A stretch of 64,000 nucleotides of DNA, taken from Nitrospirales bacterium (lineage in GTDB: Bacteria > Nitrospirota > Nitrospiria > Nitrospirales > UBA8639). Position numbers and translations under genes: made by a program. The stretch spans positions 208,290-272,289 of the forward strand of contig BQIV01000001.1 in the NCBI GenBank assembly GCA_021604005.1. The letters are read 5' to 3'. The stretch's first letter is position 1, and each line of letters opens with the position of its first letter. Below are positions 9,105 to 18,208 of the stretch, piece by piece. Under the pieces are notes generated by a model that saw only the letters and a program-made list of their open reading frames with translations, did no database searches and was not told where the DNA came from.

Positions 9105-10766
9105 TCACCGACGACCTAACGACAAAACAGTTTGTAATAATTCGTCGGCTAGGGTAAGCAAACGTGCTGAAGCTTCAAACCCACGCTGAAATGTCAGAAG
9201 ATTCGTCAGCTCTTCATCCAATGAGACACCCGACACACTTTCCCGAAACGTCTCGACCTGCTCCGTTTCCGCTTCTTTGGCATCCAGAGAAAGACTGACT
9301 TCCCGTGTGGTACTTCCCACATTACCAGCCGTAATTGTGTGATAATCATTGAGCGTGACATTCCCTAACGTACTTTGGCGGGTGGTATGAATATCCACTA
9401 GAGCAAGGGCGTTGACGTTATTGCCGGGAATGCCCGTTGATGTGGAAGACGTTGAAATATCATCCGTATCGGTAAGGGCGACCGAAAGATCGGCGGCAGC
9501 CCCTTTATGGGCACTCACGTTGAAGACATCCCCGGCGGCAGGAGGGCCGGTACTGTTGCTAATCACCGCCGTGAGACCATCAAACACAATGTTGTTTCCT
9601 GAGGTATAAGTCTGGGCACTCAAAACAGTGGTTCCATTCGTCGCATCCAGTACGTCAAATGTGGTGGAGTTGGTGAATGATATCTGATAGGTACTGAAGG
9701 TCAGAGAACTGGCGGTCGATACGGAAACAGATGTGCCTGCCGCCCCACCAGTATTGCTGTCGCTGGCTATCGGAGCATCGGGACTGAGTGCTGTAAAAAA
9801 CACATTGCCCGTGTCTCCATCTAAGTCATAACCTGCTTGGTGTTGTTGATTGAACTCATTGACCAAGACGCCCACGGTTCGATCCAAACGATCTTGGAAT
9901 CCGACAACATCCGTATCGCGAAGAGTCAGGAGGCCATTTACCCTTCCATCATTGATTCTGGATGTGATGACCAATTGCGTCCCGTCGCTTCGGACAAAGG
10001 CTATGTCGTTCAATGGTGGATTATCGGCATCCGGGGTTTGCAGGAGCGTATTGGCTTGATTCCCACTGACCAATAATTGTCCGCCAACCATAATGGCCAA
10101 ACCATCCCTCATGTCCACTTCCGAGACATCGATCAGTTCAGCCATTTCATTCACACGAAGTTGACGTTGATCACGAAGATCGTGTGCGGCTCCACCACTC
10201 GCTTCCGCACGAAAAATGGAGTCATTCAATGTGGCAATCTCGGCAGCCAAACTGTTGATCGTCGTGAGATGCCGACCAATTTCGCCATCGGCATCCCGAC
10301 GGATTTGATCCAAGGATGCGGCAGCTCGATTCACATCATCAACCAATGAATTGGCTTTTCCAAGAAGAACCGTTCGCTGCACCGTCCCCTCAGGATTGGT
10401 TGCCAGATCACGCACCGCATTAAAAAATTCCGTGAGTCCATAAGCAATGCCGCTGTTTTCGCCCTCGGTAAAGATCCCATCGGCTTGTACCAAGAAATTG
10501 TGCCGGGCATCAAGTCGTCCTACGTCCTCTTTGAGTTTCGTGATTTGTTTTTCCAAGAAGACATCGACATTCCGTCGAATTTCATTGACACGCACACCGG
10601 AGGCTTCCTGCCCATTCGCCGGTGATGCGGTTTCCAACACGACTTCTTGTCTGGAATACCCCTTGGTCTCAATGTTACTGATGTTGTGTGCGGTTGTGGC
10701 GAGGCCCTGCTGGTTGGCTCGGATGCCCGAACGCGCAATATTGAAGATATCACTAATCCCTGCCAT
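9105..10766 (-). CDS. flgK: Flagellar hook-associated protein 1
   Basis: 553 residues. The N-terminus (ISDIFNIARSGIRANQQGLA, then TAHNISNIETKGYSRQEVVL) is the conserved flagellar rod/hook motif with the ANPxTxGYSR-type signature; HNFLVQADGIF and the FFNAVRDLATNPEGTVQR segment are FlgK-specific; the C-terminus (LTNLLTFQRGFEASARLLTL) is the conserved terminal helix. FlgK forms the first hook-filament junction layer outside the cell. A Ser/Thr-rich variable middle (~340-440) is normal for the family. It stands alone: neither flgL, flgM nor other flagellar genes flank it within the window, which is unusual. Identification is firm. Confidence 0.93.
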   Translation of the reverse strand: MAGISDIFNIARSGIRANQQGLATTAHNISNIETKGYSRQEVVLETASPANGQEASGVRVNEIRRNVDVFLEKQITKLKEDVGRLDARHNFLVQADGIFTEGENSGIAYGLTEFFNAVRDLATNPEGTVQRTVLLGKANSLVDDVNRAAASLDQIRRDADGEIGRHLTTINSLAAEIATLNDSIFRAEASGGAAHDLRDQRQLRVNEMAELIDVSEVDMRDGLAIMVGGQLLVSGNQANTLLQTPDADNPPLNDIAFVRSDGTQLVITSRINDGRVNGLLTLRDTDVVGFQDRLDRTVGVLVNEFNQQHQAGYDLDGDTGNVFFTALSPDAPIASDSNTGGAAGTSVSVSTASSLTFSTYQISFTNSTTFDVLDATNGTTVLSAQTYTSGNNIVFDGLTAVISNSTGPPAAGDVFNVSAHKGAAADLSVALTDTDDISTSSTSTGIPGNNVNALALVDIHTTRQSTLGNVTLNDYHTITAGNVGSTTREVSLSLDAKEAETEQVETFRESVSGVSLDEELTNLLTFQRGFEASARLLTLADELLQTVLSLGRR

Positions 10767-11261
10767 TTGACCCCTACGGGTAGAGCTGGACCGAGCTGAG
10801 ACGAAAGTTACCGATCCTTATTAGACCGAACCGGCCAAAGTTGCGGGTTGGGGATCGTCTCGCGGGTCATAGCATCATGTCTCTTTATCTGATGTGTATT
10901 TATCGGAGGCAACATCATAAAACTTTACTAAACCGCTTAAGATTTCACAGAAGGGGAAAGATTAATAGGTAAGATTCATGATTCTCTCGCTACGCTGCAA
11001 GTACATTGGGTCCTACACGTATTGGTGTAAAAATGTACGGTAAGCCACCAGTCTCTCAAACCTGAAATTTATCAAAGAGTTTTGCAACGGAATTTAGCAA
11101 CTGAGAACCCGTTGTTTTCATTAATTTTTGACTATGGTTACCAAAACGAACCTTTTCGCATCATCCGCACGTTGATAATCGTTCTCATTTCCCCAAGGTG
11201 GTGTTATCTATTATTCCTCAAATAGCACATCAATAATGGGGCACACCGGAACCTGATAATC
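10767..11261. other. Intergenic region upstream of flgK and of the IS1111-type element
   Basis: About 500 bp without a supported gene; it is AT-rich in its middle and should contain the flgK promoter on the minus strand. I could not pick a convincing sigma-28 or sigma-54 promoter. Confidence 0.4.
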
Positions 11262-11275
11262 ATCTAGCAGGCTCC
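11262..11275 (+). repeat. Left subterminal inverted repeat of the IS1111-type element
   Basis: ATCTAGCAGGCTCC, exact inverse of 12788-12801. Confidence 0.85.
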
Positions 11276-11342
11276 TCGCCTGGGCAGTACAGTTGGGAGA
11301 CTGGTCAAGAGTCTTTCAACCTTCCCAACCCAAGGAGGAGCC

Positions 11343-12362
11343 ATGAACCCATTGTACGGCGGCATTGATTTACATGCCAACAACAGTGTGCTTGTCCTCA
11401 TCGATGAACAGGATCAGAGCGTGTTCGACAAGCGACTTCCGAATGACCTCACCAAGATTCTGCGTCAACTCCGTCCCTATCAACGAAGACTCCAAGGCCT
11501 CGTGGTGGAGTCGACCTATAATTGGTATTAGCTGGTGGATGGGCTCATGGAAGCCGGCTACACCGTCCGGTTAGCCAACACGGCAGCCATCAAGCAATAC
11601 GAAGGGCTGAAACATACCAATGATCAGCGGGATGCGCGATGGTTAGCGCAGCTTTTGCGGCTCGGCATTCTGCCCACCGGCTATATCTATCCGAAAGAAG
11701 AGCGTGCGGTCCGCGATCTTTTGCGGAAACGTAGTCACCTGGTACGGCAGAAGACAGCCAATCTCCTGAGTGTGCATAATCTCGTGACGCGGAATACAGG
11801 GACCGCTCTGAGCGGCCATCGTCTGAAGACGCTGACGGCAGAGCAAGTGACTGACTTGCTCCCGAGCACCGAGCTGGCGTTGGCGGTCACGAGTACGCTG
11901 ACCGTGATCCGTTGTGTGGTCGAGCAGATTGCCGCACTCGACCAGACTCTCAAGGCCCGGGTGTCGCTCCGGCCTCGCTTTTGCCACTTACTCACGGTCG
12001 CAGGCATTGGCCAGACGTTGGCCTTGACGATCATGTTGGAAGCGGGCGAAATGCACCGCTTTCCGACAGTGGGTCAGTGGGCGTCCTATTGTCGGTGTGT
12101 GAACAGCACCAAACTGAGCAATGGGAAACGCAAAGGCCAAGGGAATACAAAGAACGGGAACAAGTATTTAGCCTGGGTGTTTATTGAAGCGGCCAATCAT
12201 GCCGTGCGGTACTATCCGCCTATTCAGCGGTTCTATCAGCGCAAAGCCAGCCAGACGAAGCGAGTCGTGGCAATCAAAGCTGTGGCGCATAAGTTAGCCC
12301 GCGCGTGCTATTACGTGCTGCGGGATCAGGTGCCCTTCGAGATCGACAGGGCATTTGCCTAA
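11343..12362 (+). pseudogene. IS1111-type transposase with in-frame TAG
   Basis: ATG 11343 follows AAGGAGGAG. The frame encodes the DEDD RuvC-like start (YGGIDLHANNSVLVLIDEQ), is interrupted by one TAG codon at 11529-11531, and continues in the same frame with LVDGLMEAGYTVRLANT, HTNDQRDARWLAQLLR and the C-terminal transposase_20 region (HLLTVAGIGQTLALTIMLE, then GKRKGQGNTKNGNKYLAW carrying the catalytic-Ser region). The TAG sits where family members read Trp (NWYW), so a single TGG to TAG change explains it. About 339 codons in total, normal length. Either inactive or dependent on amber read-through. DEDD transposases of this family act with an element-encoded guide RNA. Confidence 0.85.
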
Positions 12363-12787
12363 GCGGGCTGGTGATACTGGGGTGGGCCGAATGAGCTTGA
12401 CTAGGGGTTGGGGCCACAACCACGAGACCTGATTGGCCATCCGCCCCACCCGCTTCTGCTCCCTTGTGCCACGGGGAGACCTGAGCTGCCTCGGGTGTGA
12501 GCCATCAAGAGGTTGGAGCCACATGGCACCCATGGGATCTGAGATCCTTACGCTTGGACACTCTCGGGCACCAAGGGTTTTCTGGGGCCAATGATTGGCC
12601 AGGGGCTGGCGAGCCCTCGTCTGCTGGCCTTGATCCTGATGGGTGACTGGTGCGACTCAGGAAACAGAGTGGACGCCACAACCAACGAAAACTCGGATGC
12701 AGTGAGGTCTTGTCCCTCGGAGCAGTGATGGAGTACAGACGGGGAACAGCGAAGACAGAAGAAGAGGAGACGTGTGCCCGCTTGACC
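12363..12787 (+). ncRNA. Candidate guide (bridge/seeker) RNA region of the IS1111-type element
   Basis: 425 bp of GC-rich non-coding DNA between the transposase stop and the right inverted repeat. It is dense in short inverted repeats (for example GGGGCCAATGATTGGCC around 12573). In the IS1111 group the non-coding 3' segment is known to encode the guide RNA that pairs with target and donor DNA; placement here is inferred from that and from length, not from a recognised sequence. Exact RNA ends and strand are unknown. Confidence 0.45.
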
Positions 12788-12801
12788 GGAGCCTGCTAGA
12801 T
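12788..12801 (-). repeat. Right subterminal inverted repeat of the IS1111-type element
   Basis: GGAGCCTGCTAGAT, exact inverse of 11262-11275. Confidence 0.85.
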
Positions 12802-13017
12802 GGGTGCCCCCCTTTGCATCCGGTACGTATCCGTACTTCTGCCGTCTCCATCCGATTATGCGGGGAACCATCATCGTAAACAGGAGCAAAAGCGAACTAC
12901 GCTCTAACCCAAAAGGTAGCCCCACCTCTTAGATACTGTAATTGCGTACACCAACTGACGAGGAACTACCGTTCTCCATGGTACAAATGGGTTCTCAGGA
13001 ACCCTAACCTTGGAGGA

Positions 13018-14079
13018 ATGTTCATGAAGTATTATGCCGGACTCGATGTCTCCCTGAAAACCACTGCGGTGTGTGTGGTTGACCATGATGGGACGGTGAT
13101 CAAAGAAGGAATGGTGAACTCCGATCCGCAAACCATTACGACGTTTCTTGTCGATCTGGGCCTCGTGTTCGAGCGAGTTGGCTTGGAAGCCGGCTCCCTA
13201 GCCCCCTGGTTGTATCATGGCCTCTCCGCCTCTGGCTTGCCTGTGCTCTGCCTCGAAACTCGCCATGCGAAGGCGGCGCTCCAGGCACAGACGGTCAAGA
13301 CGGATCGGAACGATGCCCGTGGGCTTGCGCATATCATGCGGACTGGGTAGTTCAAGGCGGTGCATATCAAGAGTGAGGTCAGTCAAAAGCTGCGCGTGTT
13401 ACTCAATAACCGCACCTGTCTTGTCGACAAACGGGTGGATATCAGCAACCAAATTCGTGGCACGCTGAAGGTGTTCGGGTTGAAAGTCGGGAACGTCTCA
13501 AAGGCCACGTATGAGATTCGCATCCGCGAATTGATTAAAGGAGATACGGAGTTGGAAGCCTTCATTCTGCCGCTCCTGGCAGTCCGCCGTGTCTTGGTGG
13601 AGCAGGAACGCCATCTGGATAAAACTATCCGCGCCCGTGTCAAAGCTGATGAGGTTTGTAGGCGTCTGATGAGTGTCCCCGGAGTGGGAACTTTGACCGC
13701 CTTGGCCTTCAAGAGTGCGATCGATCAACCACGGCGGTTCCAAAAATCACGAGACGTGGGACCGCATATCGGGTTAACCCCTCGCAAATATGCGTCTGGA
13801 GAGATAGATTACAATGGTCACATTACGAAGTGTGGCGATGCCATGTTGCGCACTTATCTGTATGAAGCGGCTCAGGTGTTACTGACTCGGGTGGGGAAAT
13901 GGTCCAGGCTCAAAGCCTGGGGGCTGAAACTCGCCAAACGGAGCTCGATGAAAAATGCGTGCGTCGCTGTAGCACGCAAGCTCGCGGTGATCATGCATCG
14001 TATCTGGCTCGATGGCACCACTTTCCAATGGGGGGCAGAGCCACGAACGTTGAGCCCTGTTATGGAATCGTTGGCATAG
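13018..14079 (+). pseudogene. IS110-family transposase with in-frame TAG
   Basis: ATG 13018 (or 13024) follows TTGGAGGAA. The N-terminal DEDD RuvC-like domain (YYAGLDVSLKTTAVCVVDHD, ETRHAKAALQ, KTDRNDARGLAHIMRTG) is interrupted by TAG at 13348-13350, then continues in frame with FKAVHIKSEVSQKLRVLLNN and the transposase_20 part (VPGVGTLTALAFKSAID, then GLTPRKYASGEIDYNGHITK and GDAMLRTYLYEAA). Relatives read RTGWF, so one TGG to TAG change accounts for the stop. About 353 codons, full length. It differs clearly in sequence from the neighbouring IS1111-type transposase. The 216 bp before it (12802-13017) may carry the left end and guide RNA, as in the IS110 group proper; element ends not determined. 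Confidence 0.82.
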
Positions 14080-15037
14080 CTCTCAAGACGGTGTTCGTTA
14101 GTCTGAGTAAGGAGGGTGGATGAAACTAAAAGTCCAGGCAGGACCGGGGCAGTAGGCAAGAGCGCAATGTACGCCGTGGCCGGGAACCGGACCACGTCGC
14201 TTAGATAGCTCTGCCTCGCCCGCTACGGCCAGCATCTTGTGGCACTTCCACAAATTGGGAGTACGACCACGGAGAGAAGCATGTTCCTGCTAGGATTCTA
14301 AAAAGGGAGAACGGAACTCGTCTCCTCTTGACTTCAACGCAATTAGAGAAGCGTACAATTTCGCAGGAATACGCGTAGTACCCTTACATGGGAAACGCAA
14401 CAAATAACTATGGATAAACCCATTGTTTGCTTTCTCGTCTTATGTCTCTGACACTGATAACAACAAACAAAGCTATGACCGTTCCTACAATTCAGAAGTA
14501 GATATTTATGTTTTGAAGATTTAACACTGACTAGGCGGAAGAATCACAACATCATGATGATGAAGAGTTCCGATTAAAACTGGATTCCCGCCGCTGCGTG
14601 CCTTTGTTGCTCATGCCCCATCTTGGTCCTAGCCCATGTCAGGGTGACTGCGCCAGAATTCCCTGAAAAAATCTTATTCCCCTTGACCTTCAGTTTATAA
14701 AGGAGTTGGTAAAGGATAATTACAGATGGATGATAGTAGGCATCGTTTGCCCCTTTCCTTTAAGAAGGAAAAATAATACTGATTCCTGCTATTTTGAGGG
14801 GCATAAAGTGTACCAACCTGACCCTCCGATAAAAGTCATTGGTTTTGCTGAAGAATAGAGTTTCTTGGGGAGTTATCTCTAGATGACGAACTTAATGAGA
14901 GGAGAACAGCAGCTCTAAGAACAGATATAACGGTTGTATTTCTTCTAGAATTTCTACACAGCGGTGATTTAATCATTCTTTCAGCATGTGACCAGAGAAC
15001 CTCAATGATTCTGTTAAGGATCCTTAAGATTAGTGCA
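14080..15037. other. Gene-free stretch after the IS110 copies
   Basis: About 960 bp without a supported gene. Its first 200-300 bp probably contain the right end of the IS110 element. The rest is AT-rich, with a short hairpin TTCCTTTAAGAAGGAA near 14756. It marks the left edge of the plasmid-like gene set. Confidence 0.4.
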
Positions 15038-15367
15038 TCAGCCTTTCTCTTTCAGAGGAATTTTGTTCAGAGCGTGCTGCAAGTTAACAAGAGGATTTGA
15101 GGTGGGAGGGTTCTCTTGAACGTCTATTTGAGTCGTGGAACGGTGTTTGGAATCTAGGTCGAGCAGGCCTATTGTATCAGGAGCTATTTGTACCGGCGGT
15201 GAAGGCTTTCCGGATTTAGGGTGTTTAGATCGTGAAGACAAGGCATTCAAGAGAATGTGTTTGATCTCACGATTTCGTTGTCTCTCAGGAATCTTCCTGA
15301 TGAGTCTATACAGATACTGGTCCTGGGCTTTGTGCTTCGAGAAATACAGGTAAAATCGAGTGCGCAT
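15038..15367 (-). CDS. Putative partition adaptor (ParR-like) downstream of ParM-like gene
   Basis: 109 residues from ATG 15367 (GAGG just upstream). The N-terminal half (RTRFYLYFSKHKAQDQYLYR, LIRKIPERQRNREIKHILLN) looks like a ribbon-helix-helix domain built on the repeated phrase found in plasmid ParR/StbB-type centromere-binding proteins; the C-terminal half is Pro/Ser-rich and probably flexible, as expected for a filament-binding tail. It lies 51 bp downstream of the actin-like gene on the same strand, the usual ParM-ParR order. The identification rests mainly on context and on this N-terminal pattern, so it is moderate. Confidence 0.5.
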   Translation of the reverse strand: MRTRFYLYFSKHKAQDQYLYRLIRKIPERQRNREIKHILLNALSSRSKHPKSGKPSPPVQIAPDTIGLLDLDSKHRSTTQIDVQENPPTSNPLVNLQHALNKIPLKEKG

Positions 15368-15418
15368 CGCTGGCCTCAATCGTCAGTCACGTGACCTCAT
15401 CGCGCTCGTCGACTGTGT

Positions 15419-16465
15419 CTATGATTCCTGAGTGTGCTCATCATCTCTTTCGGCATGTTGCCATTGCGCATATTGCAGATAGCCTTTGACGTTGGCGAAG
15501 GTCGCATCTGCTAACAACCGGGCATTTGGATAAAGGACCTTAAATTCTTCTTGGAGCATCGTACTCCCACCTCCGCAGAAGACAATCTCATCAAAGTCTG
15601 ACACGCGATCATCCCATAGGCGCGTCATCTCCTGCCGAACGCTCGCGATAAAGTCTTTGCGGTCGGATCTAATGATCTCCATGACCTCATTATGGGCCAA
15701 CGTTGTGCCTCGGACATGAAGTGGCTTGGTTTGTCGAAGTGCCCAGTCGATCTCGTAGGCATCGACGGTGCGACCAAGTTTCTGGCTGACAGTATAGGCT
15801 GCCTTCTGAAGCAACGTCCCAATACCCATCACAAGACCCGTGGAAGACCGAGGAAGAAACTGCGTGCCTGACATGCCAATCAGTTCGGTGGTCCGCATCC
15901 CGATGTCTACGAGAGCAATCCGGCAGCCCTGCAACTCTGGATATTGATGGAGCACATGACAATAGGCCCCGATCCCTTGGGATAACACCTCGACATGTTT
16001 GGCACGGAGGATGTGCTTCACCAACGCTTGAACCTGTGATTGGGCTTTCGTGGCGGTGTAAATGTGGAGGGGTAATCCTGTGACGAGGAATGAGCCTGAA
16101 GGGATGTGTCGTTGGGCAAACGCGACTAAGGCCTGGTAGGCTGGAGACCCCCACCAAGAATCATACTGCTCGCGAAAACGAAACGCGGCCGTCACTGCAT
16201 CTTCTCCCACCTGATATTGTTGGCCTTCAAGGTCCACGACGTTGTGTTGATCTCCGAGCACCAACGAAATTGATGTCGGCTCGATCGGAGAGACGACCGA
16301 GGGATAGGACACGACCCGATCCTCGCAGGAAATTTTGACATAGCCATATCCAACATCGAGGCCCACGAGTGTGGGAGGCGCAGAAGGTGAAGATTTTCTG
16401 GTCTTTGTGGTCTGGGGTTTGCGGCTTAATGGCGAAGGTGGTGTCGCTAGGGTTTTGTCGTTCAT
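15419..16465 (-). CDS. ParM/StbA-like actin-fold plasmid segregation protein
   Basis: 348 residues, ATG 16465 after AAGGAG. Actin-fold signatures: phosphate-1 motif VGLDVGYGYVKI (~34-45), FLVTGLPL, phosphate-2 motif ALVDIGMRTTELI (~184-196), GLVMGIGTLLQ and adenosine motif FCGGGSTML (~298-306). This is the pattern of ParM/StbA/Alp-type actins that polymerise with ATP to push plasmid copies apart. A Ser/Pro/Lys-rich N-terminal extension of ~30 residues is extra. Together with the downstream small gene it forms a type II partition cassette, which argues that the segment is or was an autonomously segregating plasmid or a circularising ICE. Confidence 0.8.
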   Translation of the reverse strand: MNDKTLATPPSPLSRKPQTTKTRKSSPSAPPTLVGLDVGYGYVKISCEDRVVSYPSVVSPIEPTSISLVLGDQHNVVDLEGQQYQVGEDAVTAAFRFREQYDSWWGSPAYQALVAFAQRHIPSGSFLVTGLPLHIYTATKAQSQVQALVKHILRAKHVEVLSQGIGAYCHVLHQYPELQGCRIALVDIGMRTTELIGMSGTQFLPRSSTGLVMGIGTLLQKAAYTVSQKLGRTVDAYEIDWALRQTKPLHVRGTTLAHNEVMEIIRSDRKDFIASVRQEMTRLWDDRVSDFDEIVFCGGGSTMLQEEFKVLYPNARLLADATFANVKGYLQYAQWQHAERDDEHTQES

Positions 16466-16771
16466 GATGAGACTCCTTCTCGAGCGTAAAAGGAAGACAA
16501 CAGTGGATGCGTTTGCTTACCAACGTATTACGAGAAAGGGGTCAAACTTGGGGGGTAGATTTGGGGGGCAAGAATGGATCAAAAATGGTAGAAAATTACG
16601 TAAAAACACGGAGCAGTGTGTGCGCAGTTTTGTGCGAATCTGTGCGGACATAACAATATATAGAATATATGTCCCTCACTCTGCACAGACTTTGAGAGCG
16701 TAATATTGCGGTAAGAGAAAAATGCGTGAGCCACTGGCGTTTGACTATACCGCCAAAAAGGATGATCAAGC
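16466..16771. promoter_or_regulatory. Divergent control region with candidate parC-like repeats
   Basis: Between the minus-strand parM-like gene and the plus-strand pair starting at 16772. It contains two direct copies of TTGGGGGG (16548 and 16561, 13 bp apart) and three copies of TGTGCG at 16619, 16631 and 16641, i.e. near helical spacing, plus an inverted TGCACA near 16683. ParR-type centromeres are arrays of short repeats upstream of parM, so these are candidate binding sites; they are few and short, so this is tentative. Confidence 0.4.
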
Positions 16772-17131
16772 ATGAGCAGGGGGGTTCAAAACATGTCCGG
16801 AATCGCTGAGGCCTTCTGGGATGAATTCGGGGTGCTCATCAATAAGATCAAAGCTGAGGCACCGGATCTTCTCCCTCGATGTAATGAACACCTCAGTCTG
16901 TACATTGAGGAACAGTATCGTTGGGAATCGTTGGAGATGCGCATCGAAGAAGTCTTTGTGCGGCACCCTGAATGGACCCCCAGGAAGATGGCTGAGCACA
17001 TCCGGTATTACCAACGCATGCCGAATTCCATGCGACCGCTCATCGTGAAGCGAGCGCAAAAGGTGAAGAATCGTCTCCGGATGCGGAAACAGCGTCAGGA
17101 TGGTGAGAGCGAGCGAGACGGTGACGTATGA
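16772..17131 (+). CDS. Hypothetical protein coupled to the XseA-like gene
   Basis: 119 residues, mostly helical and charged, with no signal peptide. ATG 16772 has AAGGATGA upstream; ATG 16793 is a second possible start. It ends RKQRQDGESERDGDV and its stop overlaps the start of the next gene by ATGA, so the two are translationally coupled. I do not recognise a domain; the segment EVFVRHPEWTPRKMAEHIRY suggests a small helical DNA- or protein-binding unit. By position it may be a partner of the XseA-like protein, but it does not resemble the usual XseB. Confidence 0.65.
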   Translation: MSRGVQNMSGIAEAFWDEFGVLINKIKAEAPDLLPRCNEHLSLYIEEQYRWESLEMRIEEVFVRHPEWTPRKMAEHIRYYQRMPNSMRPLIVKRAQKVKNRLRMRKQRQDGESERDGDV

Positions 17132-18165
17132 CTGAAGCTTGCCATTCAAAAACCGATCATCATGTTCTAGGACTCAAGGGTGTCCTAGCGCTGTATCAAC
17201 GTGGCATGGAGGCATTTCTTCAGCGCGAGAATCAGATGCTCCCTGTGACGATGCGAGGCATCGTGGTGCAGAAAAAATTTCGAGAGAAACCGCGTGGCGT
17301 GTGGCAATATTTTACCATCGAGGATCGTGGCGTCAGTCTGGAGGCCAGGGCACAATCAACCATGGATTTGCCATGGAATCAAGAAGTGCAGTTACTCGTG
17401 CTGCTAGGGATCGCAGGGTGGATGCAGAATCGACTCGTCCCACAGCTGGAGGTCCTGAGTGTGCGGCGACGCGAAGGCCGGCGGCGTATCAGTCACGATG
17501 AACGACGTATCAAATGGGAGGCTGCCATTCGCCAGCCTAAACGAGACGTCGAAAGTGTGTTTGTCGCTCACAAGCCACTGGTGCTGATCGTGACTTCAGA
17601 TGTTGGTGAGGCTTGGACCGATGTGAGTACACCTTTGGCAGAATATCGAGAGGCCATCGATCTACAACGGATGTCAGTTCGAGTATCCGATCCACAAGCG
17701 GTGGGTCAAGTGCTCCAGCATGCCTGGCAGAAACAGCCGACACCCGAACTGCTCATTCTTACTCGCGGAGGGGGCGACGCTGTGGTGAATCTGGATGATG
17801 ACGAACTCATTCAACTCGTTACTCAGCGGCCCATTCCCATCGTGACAGCAATTGGTCATACACGGGATCATCTTATCCTGGATCAAGTCGCCGACAAATC
17901 ATTCGCGACCCCACGGGACTGCGGTCTCTGGCTACGGGACGGACTCGCCCGCGCGCGACGCCGACACCAGGAAGCCCTGGATGCCAAGGAGCGGAAAGCC
18001 CATCAACAACTTCTGGTAGTCATAGGAGAGCGGAACCAATTGAAGGAGGGCCAAGTGCAACTGCGGCGGGACCTCCAGCGAGCTCGCCGACACACGGTTG
18101 CACTAGCTATTGTGTTTGGTATGGCCTTGCTGACGTTCGCCTATCTCTTTCTAGGATCAATCTAA
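17128..18165 (+). CDS. Membrane-anchored XseA-like protein (exonuclease VII large-subunit fold)
   Basis: 345 residues. N-terminal OB-fold-like part (~30-110: VTMRGIVVQKKF, WQYFTIEDRGVSLEARAQST), then the conserved core of exodeoxyribonuclease VII large subunits: LILTRGGGDAVVNLDDDELI followed by PIPIVTAIGHTRDHLILDQV and ADKSFATPRDCG. In XseA these match the GRGGGS...PVISAVGHE.DFTI.D..AD.RA.TP region. A coiled coil (~270-320) and a C-terminal hydrophobic segment (VALAIVFGMALLTFAYLFLG) follow, absent from standard XseA. It therefore looks like a membrane-tethered, shortened XseA paralogue carried by the accessory segment. Nuclease activity is not shown; role in element DNA processing or defence is open. 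Confidence 0.75.
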   Translation: MTEACHSKTDHHVLGLKGVLALYQRGMEAFLQRENQMLPVTMRGIVVQKKFREKPRGVWQYFTIEDRGVSLEARAQSTMDLPWNQEVQLLVLLGIAGWMQNRLVPQLEVLSVRRREGRRRISHDERRIKWEAAIRQPKRDVESVFVAHKPLVLIVTSDVGEAWTDVSTPLAEYREAIDLQRMSVRVSDPQAVGQVLQHAWQKQPTPELLILTRGGGDAVVNLDDDELIQLVTQRPIPIVTAIGHTRDHLILDQVADKSFATPRDCGLWLRDGLARARRRHQEALDAKERKAHQQLLVVIGERNQLKEGQVQLRRDLQRARRHTVALAIVFGMALLTFAYLFLGSI

Positions 18166-18184
18166 TCACCTGTCATAACGCTCT

Positions 18185-18199
18185 GCCCGCGCAGCGGGC
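18185..18199. repeat. GC-rich stem-loop between convergent genes
   Basis: GCCCGC-GCA-GCGGGC, same family as the leader stem-loops at 20883 and 23416, but here it lies between the stops of two convergent genes, so it may serve as a bidirectional end structure. Confidence 0.6.
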
Positions 18200-18208
18200 C
18201 TATCTGCC

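Larger units (their letters stand above)
11255..12808 (+). mobile_element. IS110-family element, IS1111-type (subterminal inverted repeats)
   Basis: The ends are marked by exact 14-bp inverted repeats, ATCTAGCAGGCTCC at 11262-11275 and its complement GGAGCCTGCTAGAT at 12788-12801. Subterminal inverted repeats set the IS1111 group apart from the rest of IS110, where true ends are not inverted repeats. The outer coordinates given are estimates a few bases outside the repeats. The element holds one transposase gene (11343-12362) and about 425 bp of 3' non-coding DNA. Confidence 0.8.

Noticed and set aside
11643..12034. Antisense frames inside the IS1111-type transposase
   Set aside because: Mirror frames of a clearly coding gene, no independent signals.
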